A stretch of 20,704 nt of DNA from F23-B02 sp963632825. GTDB lineage: Bacteria; Bacillota; Clostridia; Oscillospirales; Oscillospiraceae. The DNA lies in contig CAVGWF010000032.1 in NCBI GenBank assembly GCA_963632825.1, positions 1 through 20,704 of the forward strand, in the 5' to 3' direction. Every line of letters begins with the position of its first letter. The first letter of the stretch is position 1. The position numbers were made by a program, and so were the translations under genes. Shown one piece after another: positions 13,431 to 19,521 of this stretch. Below the pieces are notes generated by a model that was given only the letters and a program-made list of their open reading frames with translations, was not told where the DNA came from and did no database searches.

Positions 13431-15413
13431 TTGAAACCCCAGCGGAATAGAGCGAGAGATATAGGCTTTTATGTTTTGATACTGGTGCTTCTGGCATGTA
13501 CATTGTTCACGCTTTTGAATCAGGAGCCGGAAAACGAGCTCAGCTATGCTCAGGTGAAGGATCTTTTCACTAATGAGAAGGTTGAGGAGTTTACCTACAA
13601 CGGCTCAAAGAATATCCTTGAAATGAAGGTCAGGGACAGCTCGTCGAAAAGCGGGTATAAAGAAGTGTACTATAAAATGTACAGCTTTGCCTTCTTCTAC
13701 GAGGATCTCGGTGAGCTTGTCGATCAGCAGTATAAGGACGGCATTATAAAGGATTATCAGATAGAGCCCGTGCAGTCGACATGGTGGCTCCAGCTCATAC
13801 CCTATGTTCTGTTCATCGGCTTCATGATATTCTGGATAGTCATGATGCAGCGTGCGCAGGGCGGCGGCGGAGCAGGCGGTGCAATGAAATTCGGCAAGGC
13901 GCGCACGCGCCTCGGCAGCGACGAGAAGAACCGAAAGACCTTCGGCGATGTCGCAGGTGCCGATGAGGAAAAGGCAGAGCTTCAGGAGCTTGTCGAATTT
14001 CTCAAGGATCCGAAATCATTCACAAAAATGGGTGCAAGAATACCCAAGGGCGTTCTTCTCGTGGGTCCTCCGGGAACCGGTAAGACCCTGCTTGCAAAGG
14101 CGGTCGCAGGTGAGGCGGGAGTGCAGTTTCTCTCCATCTCCGGCTCCGACTTTGTCGAGCTTTATGTCGGTGTCGGCGCATCCCGCGTAAGAGATCTGTT
14201 CGACCAGGCAAAGAAGGTAGCACCGGCGATCATATTCATTGACGAGATCGACGCCGTCGGCCGTCAGCGCGGCTCGGGTCTCGGCGGCGGTCATGACGAG
14301 CGTGAGCAGACCCTCAACCAGCTTCTTGTTGAGATGGACGGCTTCGGCAATAACGAGGGCGTTATCGTTATGGCGGCGACAAACCGCGCCGACATTCTGG
14401 ATAATGCGCTGCTGCGTCCCGGCCGCTTCGACCGTCAGGTCTATGTCGGCATGCCCGATATAAAGGGCAGAGAGGCTATACTCAAGATCCATTCCAGAGG
14501 CAAGCCGCTTGCCGATGATGTCGATCTTAAATCCATTGCAAAGGGTACGCCCGGATTTTCCGGCGCCGATCTTGAAAATCTCATGAACGAGGCGGCACTG
14601 CTGGCGGTAAGGCGCAAGCACCGCTTCATAACCATGGACGATTGCGATGAGGCTATACTCAAGGTCGAGATGGGACCCGAGAAGAAGAGCCGCAAGATGT
14701 CTGAAAAGGCAAAGCGCCTGACGGCTTATCACGAGTCCGGTCACGCCATTGCGTCGAAATTCCTCAAGCACGCCGACCCGGTCCACTATATAACCATAAT
14801 CCCGCGCGGTATGGCAGGCGGATTCACGCTCTACCGTCCCGATGAGGATGCGGAGAATTTCACCTCAAGAGCCCAGATGTTTGAGAAGATAGTGTCGTGC
14901 CTCGGCGGCAGAATAGCCGAAAAGCTGTTCCTTGAGGATATCTCGACCGGTGCCTCCGGCGATATCCAGCAGGCAACGAGCATTGCCCGCAATATGGTAA
15001 CGCGCTACGGCATGAGCGAAAAGCTCGGACCTATCCAGTATGACAGCTCTGATCACAGCATATTCATAGGCCGCGATTTCGGTCAGACCAAGAGCTATTC
15101 CGAGGAGACCGCGGCACTCATTGACGAGGAGGTAAAGCGCATATTCGATGAGGCGGCTCAGCTTTGTGAGAAAATACTCACCGAGCACCGCGAAACTCTC
15201 ATCGGCGTTGCCGAGTACCTGCTTGAAAACGAGTCCATGGATAGGGAAACCTTCGACTACTACTGCGAGCACGGTACATTTCCGGAGCCTAAGCCGGAGC
15301 CGGCAATGAGGGATGATACCATCGAGCGTCCTGCGCTCAAGATCTCCCGCTTTGATGATCCTCCCGAGGACAATGCCTCGGCAGGTATGGCAGACGAGCC
15401 TGATGATAAATAA
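13431..15413 (+). CDS. ftsH: ATP-dependent zinc metalloprotease FtsH
   Basis: The membrane-anchored AAA+ protease that degrades misassembled membrane proteins and short-lived regulators. The 660-residue product has a first membrane helix at about 11-29, an extracytoplasmic loop, a second helix at about 119-139, a Gly-rich linker, the AAA domain with GPPGTGKT at 212-219 and IIFIDEID at 267-274, the second region of homology ending RPGRFDRQ, and the zinc site HESGH at 434-438. The start is TTG at 13431 with AAAGGGA upstream; no ATG fits as well. The last 40 residues are an acidic, low-complexity tail. It is the last gene of the operon and is followed by a strong terminator. Confidence 0.97.
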   Translation: MKPQRNRARDIGFYVLILVLLACTLFTLLNQEPENELSYAQVKDLFTNEKVEEFTYNGSKNILEMKVRDSSSKSGYKEVYYKMYSFAFFYEDLGELVDQQYKDGIIKDYQIEPVQSTWWLQLIPYVLFIGFMIFWIVMMQRAQGGGGAGGAMKFGKARTRLGSDEKNRKTFGDVAGADEEKAELQELVEFLKDPKSFTKMGARIPKGVLLVGPPGTGKTLLAKAVAGEAGVQFLSISGSDFVELYVGVGASRVRDLFDQAKKVAPAIIFIDEIDAVGRQRGSGLGGGHDEREQTLNQLLVEMDGFGNNEGVIVMAATNRADILDNALLRPGRFDRQVYVGMPDIKGREAILKIHSRGKPLADDVDLKSIAKGTPGFSGADLENLMNEAALLAVRRKHRFITMDDCDEAILKVEMGPEKKSRKMSEKAKRLTAYHESGHAIASKFLKHADPVHYITIIPRGMAGGFTLYRPDEDAENFTSRAQMFEKIVSCLGGRIAEKLFLEDISTGASGDIQQATSIARNMVTRYGMSEKLGPIQYDSSDHSIFIGRDFGQTKSYSEETAALIDEEVKRIFDEAAQLCEKILTEHRETLIGVAEYLLENESMDRETFDYYCEHGTFPEPKPEPAMRDDTIERPALKISRFDDPPEDNASAGMADEPDDK

Positions 15414-15430
15414 CTGAACGAACAATACCG

Positions 15431-15467
15431 AAAAAACTCTGCAATATGTTTTGTTGCAGAGTTTTTT
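15431..15467 (+). terminator. Terminator of the gdpP-ftsH operon
   Basis: CTCTGCAA (15437-15444) pairs with TTGCAGAG (15454-15461) around a nine-base loop, extended by A6 before and T6 after. It is a textbook rho-independent terminator 17 bases past the ftsH stop. Confidence 0.92.
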
Positions 15468-15498
15468 ACTATCTATACATAATAAAAACTAAAAAACC

Positions 15499-15531
15499 TG
15501 CAATAAAAAACTTTTTATCGCGTCATTATAA
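15499..15531 (+). promoter_or_regulatory. Weak promoter candidate for the 30-codon gene
   Basis: CATTATAA at 15524-15531 offers either a sigma-A-like -10 (TATAAG, 15527-15532) without a -35, or, with TGCAATA at 15499-15505 and an 18-base spacer, a loose match to forespore sigma-G/F promoters. Neither is strong. Confidence 0.2.
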
Positions 15532-15572
15532 GTGAAGGCTAAACAGCACTTACATAGGAAAGGAGAACCGCA

Positions 15573-15665
15573 ATGGACAATAATATGCAGGTCATGCCCG
15601 AGGTCGATTACGCAACCATCGGTAAGCTGACAGCGCTCTGGATTCTGCTGAAGATCATTTTCTGA
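15573..15665 (+). CDS. Small hypothetical protein, 30 residues
   Basis: An ATG at 15573 opens a 30-codon frame ending in TGA. AAAGGAG at 15559-15565 lies 7 bases before the ATG, an optimal ribosome binding site. The product starts polar and acidic (MDNNMQVMPEVDY) and ends in a short hydrophobic stretch with two lysines (LTALWILLKIIF), so it may lie amphipathically on the membrane; it is too short for a confident transmembrane call. It stands alone, with the ftsH terminator before it and a terminator 30 bases after it, so it would be a separate transcript. I do not recognise a family. Possibilities are a small membrane regulator, a sporulation peptide or a toxin-like peptide. Confidence 0.6.
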   Translation: MDNNMQVMPEVDYATIGKLTALWILLKIIF

Positions 15666-15692
15666 TCGAGAGCACTCTTTACCCCCCAATCT

Positions 15693-15732
15693 ATAAAAAT
15701 GCACCGTCCGCTTTGACGGTGCATTTTTTATA
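15693..15732. terminator. Bidirectional terminator between the small gene and the oxidoreductase operon
   Basis: TGCACCGTC (15700-15708) pairs with GACGGTGCA (15715-15723) around a six-base loop. AAAAA precedes and TTTTTT follows, so both strands present a U tract. It ends the 30-codon gene on plus and the four-gene operon on minus. Confidence 0.9.
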
Positions 15733-15735
15733 GCA

Positions 15736-15784
15736 TATAGTATCGAGGAGACTCCGTGCCTTTGGCACGGAGCCTCCTGCTATA
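15736..15784 (-). promoter_or_regulatory. Long hairpin in the 3' end of the oxidoreductase operon
   Basis: CTCCGTGCC (15752-15760) pairs perfectly with GGCACGGAG (15764-15772) around a three-base loop. After one mismatch AGGAG (15746-15750) pairs with CTCCT (15774-15778), and TATAG (15736-15740) with CTATA (15780-15784). It lacks a U tract and stands before the true terminator in the minus direction, so it may be a 3' mRNA stabiliser or a repeat element. Confidence 0.5.
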
Positions 15785-15814
15785 TAGGAAGGAAGGGGGG
15801 GATAGGTAGCAATA

Positions 15815-17743
15815 TCAGATGGCGAGAGCGGCGTTGAGCGCATCACCCGTTGCAAGCATGGAATTGCCGGGCGCCTGACGCGCCTCACCGATGACGAGCA
15901 CCTGCGGAACAAGCTTTTCAAGCTCGGATGTCAGCGTATTATTGGAGCGATAGCCCATTGCAAGCACGATGCTGTCATAGCCGCGCAGCTCATGCGTGCT
16001 GCCGTCGAGCGTGCTCGTATAAGCGACGCCGTCGGTAAAGAACTCGCCGACACGGGCGTTAGTGAACTGCCCGACCTTATGGTGCTCAAGGCTTGCCATT
16101 ATATACTTGCGCGGCTCGGGCATGATATCCTCGCCGACGACGGGCTTCATTTCGATGATGTCGCAGTCGTGACCGCGCTCGGCAAGATGCTCGGCAGCCT
16201 CTGCGCCGACCATGCCGCCGCCGACGATGAGAACCTTTTTGCCGACATTATATTTGCCCGTGAGCATATCCTCAGCGTTTACATAGCCGCAGTCGGCAAG
16301 GCCGGGGATGGGCAGAATGAGCGGAGTGGAGCCGGTAGCGACGATCACAGCGTCCGGCTTGAGCTCGCCCACGAGCTCAGACGTAACGGTGACACCGAGG
16401 CGGATATCGACACCGGCTTCACGGCATCTGACGATGAGGCTGCGGATAGCGGGAGCGATCTCACCCTTTGCGGGGGGATAGGAAGCAACAAGGAAGTGAC
16501 CGCCGAGCTCGGTATTCTTCTCAAGGAGAATAACATCGTGGCCGCGCTTTGCGCACATCATTGCGGCATACATTCCGCCGGGGCCTCCGCCGATGACGAG
16601 AACCTTCTTCTGCACCTCAGCGGGGATTATCTCCGCTTCGCGTCCTACGCAGGGGTTCATGGCGCAGGTGATGGGACGGCCTGCGAGCATGTTCGGCACG
16701 CAGCCGAGCAGACAGGCGATGCAGGGAGCGAGCGTTTCAAGATGGCCGGTGCGCGCCTTGACGGGCAGCTCGGGATCGGCTATCGACTGACGGCCAAAGG
16801 CAACGAGGTCTGCTCTGCCCTGACGGACCAGAAGCTCTGCATACTGCGGCTCTGTATAGCGGCCAACGGTGATGACGGGGATGGAAACGGCCTTTTTGAT
16901 CTCGGTGACGAGGTCGGCATTGAAGCCGCCGTGGGTGTTGTTCGGAGCCCACATGAACTCGTCGTGCAGATGTATCGAGCGGGAGACATGGAGAGCGTCG
17001 ATGCCGCACTCCTGCTCGAGATAGGCGGCGACTGCCGATGCGTCCTGAACTGTCAGACCGCCCTCGCCCTCGTCTCTTGCGTTTATACGGCAGAGAATGG
17101 GCATATTGCCGGTCTTCCTGCGGATGTTTTCGATTATCAGGCGCGGCAGACGCATACGGTTTTCAAAGCAGCCTCCGAATTCGTCGGTGCGCTTGTTGGT
17201 GCGCGCCGAAATGAAGGTGCTGACAAGATAGCCGTGGGCGCAGTGCACCTCGACCATGTCTATGCCGGCTTTCTGAGCGCGGGCTGCTGCATCGCCGTAG
17301 GCTTCAATGAGGCGGTAGACCTCCTCGGTCGGCATGGCAACGGGGATCTCGCCGCCGCAGTGGGATGCCATGGCGCTTGCAGCCTTGAGGGGATAGCCGG
17401 TGAGCTTGGAATTGCCCTCAGGACCTGCGTGCTGGAGCTGGATGCTGACCTTCGCGCCGTAGCGATGGCAGCGCTCTGCTACCTTGCGGAAGCTGTCAAC
17501 GACATCGTCGCTGAACAGACACGGCTTTCTCGGACCGCCCTTGGCCTCGGAGTAGACGACGGTCGATTCGATGGTTATCAGTCCGAAGCCGCCCTTGGCG
17601 CGAGCCTCATAGTAGGCTGCCGAGCGATCGGACAGCGAACCGTCGGTATTGGCAAAGTTGTTGCCCATCGGCGGAACGACAAAACGGTTCGGAACGGTGA
17701 CAGTGCCGATATTAATGGGGCTGAACATCGTGGGGAATTTCAT
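15815..17743 (-). CDS. FMN/4Fe-4S/FAD ene-reductase (2-enoate/2,4-dienoyl-CoA reductase family)
   Basis: A 642-residue flavoenzyme with the layout of 2-enoate reductase, FadH, BaiCD/BaiH and trimethylamine dehydrogenase. An Old-Yellow-Enzyme TIM barrel fills about residues 1-335 with VHCAHGYLVSTFIS (167-180) and the DEFGGCFENR motif. A 4Fe-4S cluster site follows at Cys341, Cys344, Cys348 and Cys360. An FAD domain starts at VIGGGPGGMYAA (about 383-394) and an NAD(P)H domain with a second GGGMVGAEAAE lies near 500. Such enzymes reduce C=C bonds conjugated to a carbonyl, with electrons passing NADH-FAD-4Fe-4S-FMN. The start is ATG 17743, because AGAGAGG lies 8 bases before it; the GTG at 17752 overlaps that site. 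It is the last gene of an operon, 29 bases after the shikimate dehydrogenase homologue. The substrate is unknown; 3-dehydroshikimate, an enone, is my leading guess. Confidence 0.9.
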   Translation of the reverse strand: MKFPTMFSPINIGTVTVPNRFVVPPMGNNFANTDGSLSDRSAAYYEARAKGGFGLITIESTVVYSEAKGGPRKPCLFSDDVVDSFRKVAERCHRYGAKVSIQLQHAGPEGNSKLTGYPLKAASAMASHCGGEIPVAMPTEEVYRLIEAYGDAAARAQKAGIDMVEVHCAHGYLVSTFISARTNKRTDEFGGCFENRMRLPRLIIENIRRKTGNMPILCRINARDEGEGGLTVQDASAVAAYLEQECGIDALHVSRSIHLHDEFMWAPNNTHGGFNADLVTEIKKAVSIPVITVGRYTEPQYAELLVRQGRADLVAFGRQSIADPELPVKARTGHLETLAPCIACLLGCVPNMLAGRPITCAMNPCVGREAEIIPAEVQKKVLVIGGGPGGMYAAMMCAKRGHDVILLEKNTELGGHFLVASYPPAKGEIAPAIRSLIVRCREAGVDIRLGVTVTSELVGELKPDAVIVATGSTPLILPIPGLADCGYVNAEDMLTGKYNVGKKVLIVGGGMVGAEAAEHLAERGHDCDIIEMKPVVGEDIMPEPRKYIMASLEHHKVGQFTNARVGEFFTDGVAYTSTLDGSTHELRGYDSIVLAMGYRSNNTLTSELEKLVPQVLVIGEARQAPGNSMLATGDALNAALAI

Positions 17744-17751
17744 CTTATGCA

Positions 17752-17758
17752 CCTCTCT
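17752..17758 (-). promoter_or_regulatory. Ribosome binding site that sets the ene-reductase start
   Basis: AGAGAGG reads on the minus strand at 17758-17752, 8 bases before the ATG at 17743. It overlaps the in-frame GTG at 17752, ruling that out as the start. Confidence 0.65.
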
Positions 17759-17772
17759 GATATGTTGTTGCT

Positions 17773-18645
17773 TCAGCTGAAGAATTTTGCGGCTACCTCA
17801 TCCTCCGGCATTTCCTTGCCGGTGAAGAGGCGGAAGGCCTCAACGCCCTGCTGAAGCAGCATTCCGATACCGCCGACGGTAACGCAGCCGGCAGCTGCGG
17901 CTTCCTTTATCATGCGCGTCTCGCGGGGATTGTAGACGGTGTCCGCAACGACGAGCTCGGGGCGGTACAGCGCGGGATTTATGAGTGTTTCGCCGTCCAG
18001 CGGAGCCATGCCGACCTTGGTAGCATTGACCAGAATGTCGCAGGCGCTGACGGCTTTGGCGACGGCTTCCTCATCGCCGAGGTCGTCGGCTGCGGCCTCG
18101 CAGCCGGGAATGTTGGAGACGATCTTCTCGACCGTCTGCTCTGCGTTTGCAAAGCTCTTGGAGCTCTTGCGGTTGAGAATGACGATCTTCTTTGCACCGT
18201 CGAGGGCGCACTGGATGCTCAGAGCGGTCGCAGCACCGCCTGCACCCAGAACGACTATGCTTTTGCCCTTTACGGAGACACCGTGCTTTTCAAGGTTGCG
18301 CACGAAGCCTACGCCGTCGGTGTTGTGACCGGTGAGCTTGCCGGTCTCATCTGCGGTTACGGTGTTGCACGCGCCGATGAGCTTTACCGCGGGGGACAGC
18401 TCGTCAAGGTAATCGCATACGGCGGTCTTGCCGGGCATTGTGATATTGAAGCCTCCAACGTTCATGAGTCTGAGCGCCTTTACGGCCTCCCCGACCTTTT
18501 CGAGGGGGATGTCAAAGGCAAGATATGCGTTATTGAGACCCAGCTTATCAAAGCTGTAGTTGTACATTGCAGGGGAGCCGGAGTGACCTACGGGAGATCC
18601 GATCAGGCAGAAGAGCCTTGTGTGTCCGTCAATTCTGTGTTCCAT
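17773..18645 (-). CDS. Shikimate (or quinate/shikimate) dehydrogenase, AroE family
   Basis: A 290-residue AroE-fold dehydrogenase that interconverts shikimate and 3-dehydroshikimate with NAD(P). The substrate site reads GSPVGHSGSPAMYN, with Ser22 and Ser24 as the shikimate-binding pair and Tyr28 where biosynthetic AroE usually has His. The catalytic Lys73 lies in NITMPGK and Asp110 in NTDGVGF. The dinucleotide loop is GAGGAA (134-139), and an NRK after the second strand (158-160) favours NADP. The C-terminal GGIGMLLQQG holds the conserved Gln. GGAGG sits before the ATG. It lies in an operon with a transporter, a TIM-barrel protein and an ene-reductase, not with other aro genes, which suggests catabolic use on shikimate or quinate. 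I leave the symbol open because AroE, YdiB and QuiB-type enzymes cannot be told apart safely by eye. Confidence 0.88.
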   Translation of the reverse strand: MEHRIDGHTRLFCLIGSPVGHSGSPAMYNYSFDKLGLNNAYLAFDIPLEKVGEAVKALRLMNVGGFNITMPGKTAVCDYLDELSPAVKLIGACNTVTADETGKLTGHNTDGVGFVRNLEKHGVSVKGKSIVVLGAGGAATALSIQCALDGAKKIVILNRKSSKSFANAEQTVEKIVSNIPGCEAAADDLGDEEAVAKAVSACDILVNATKVGMAPLDGETLINPALYRPELVVADTVYNPRETRMIKEAAAAGCVTVGGIGMLLQQGVEAFRLFTGKEMPEDEVAAKFFS

Positions 18646-18663
18646 GTTATTTCCTCCTGTTTA

Positions 18664-19506
18664 TCAGCTGCACATCTCGGGCCAGGTGTCTGCAAGCAGC
18701 TCGGATACAGCATCGAAGTTTGCCTTTGCAGCCTCGGCAACGCCGGTAGCAAGTATCGCGTCGTTGATGACCTCAACGCCTACGACTGCGGGCGAGATGC
18801 CCTTGGCCTTTACCATTTCAACAAAGCCTGCGGAGTCGCCGTAGCCCTTGCCGGGGAGTGCACGGTCGTGCATGGATTCGTCGCGGAGTATCGCTGCTGC
18901 GTAGGCACGGGCCTGCACATCGTTGAGCTGGATGGAAACGATCTTCTCTGCGGGGATATCAGCCATGAGCTCGGGATCGTAGCTCTGTCCGGCTCTGATC
19001 CAGTGCCAGGAGTCGAGCATGAGCTTTGCATTGTCGCAGCCGGAGGCCTTTACGACCTCCCATGCCTTGCGGACACCGGGAATGCCGCTGTAGGGCATGG
19101 GCTCGACACCGATGGTGTACTTTCCTGCACGACCGCACAGCTCCTTGAGCTTCTGCGCGGTCCACTCGACAGAGTAGTTCTCCATCAGGCCGCAGTTTAT
19201 ATGGTTCACGCCGAACAGCTCGCACATATGGAAGCATATCTGCTCCTTGTACTTTTCCTCATACGAGCGCTTTTCCTCCGCCCACTGGACGATGTACTCG
19301 ACCTCGGTGACACGCATGTCGTATTTGTCAAGGATAGAAAGGATGTCGCTGTCAAAAAGCCCTTCGTTGAGTGCATCAACATAGGACTCGGCACGCAGGC
19401 CGATTCCCTCGAAGCCCGCAGCCTTCGCTGCGCTCACGCGCTCTTCAAAGCTGCACTGATCGCCGAGTGTCCAGGAACTGATGGTAATGGGATGCTGTTT
19501 GCTCAT
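18664..19506 (-). CDS. Sugar phosphate isomerase/epimerase-like TIM-barrel protein
   Basis: A 280-residue protein of the xylose-isomerase-like (AP endonuclease 2) superfamily, cytoplasmic and probably divalent-metal dependent. The likely metal ligands are Glu135 in GVEPMPYS, Asp165 and His168 in LDSWHW, Gln193 in SIQLND (or a nearby residue) and Glu245 in VGVEVIND; LPGKGYGD near 218-225 is the usual loop. The superfamily includes hydroxypyruvate isomerase, inosose dehydratase IolE and 3-dehydroshikimate dehydratase (AsbF/QuiC), so the fold alone does not set the reaction. Next to a shikimate dehydrogenase homologue, a 3-dehydroshikimate or 3-dehydroquinate dehydratase or isomerase role is attractive but inferred. 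AAAGGAGG lies 8 bases upstream of the ATG. It is 15 bases after the MFS gene and 18 before the dehydrogenase gene. Confidence 0.85.
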   Translation of the reverse strand: MSKQHPITISSWTLGDQCSFEERVSAAKAAGFEGIGLRAESYVDALNEGLFDSDILSILDKYDMRVTEVEYIVQWAEEKRSYEEKYKEQICFHMCELFGVNHINCGLMENYSVEWTAQKLKELCGRAGKYTIGVEPMPYSGIPGVRKAWEVVKASGCDNAKLMLDSWHWIRAGQSYDPELMADIPAEKIVSIQLNDVQARAYAAAILRDESMHDRALPGKGYGDSAGFVEMVKAKGISPAVVGVEVINDAILATGVAEAAKANFDAVSELLADTWPEMCS

Positions 19507-19521
19507 TTTAATTTCCTCCTT

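Noticed and set aside
15992..17854. Very long plus-strand frame (620 codons) opposite the ene-reductase gene
   Set aside because: It is antisense to a gene with clear family motifs, has no ribosome binding site and arises from GC-rich codon bias, which removes stops on the other strand.
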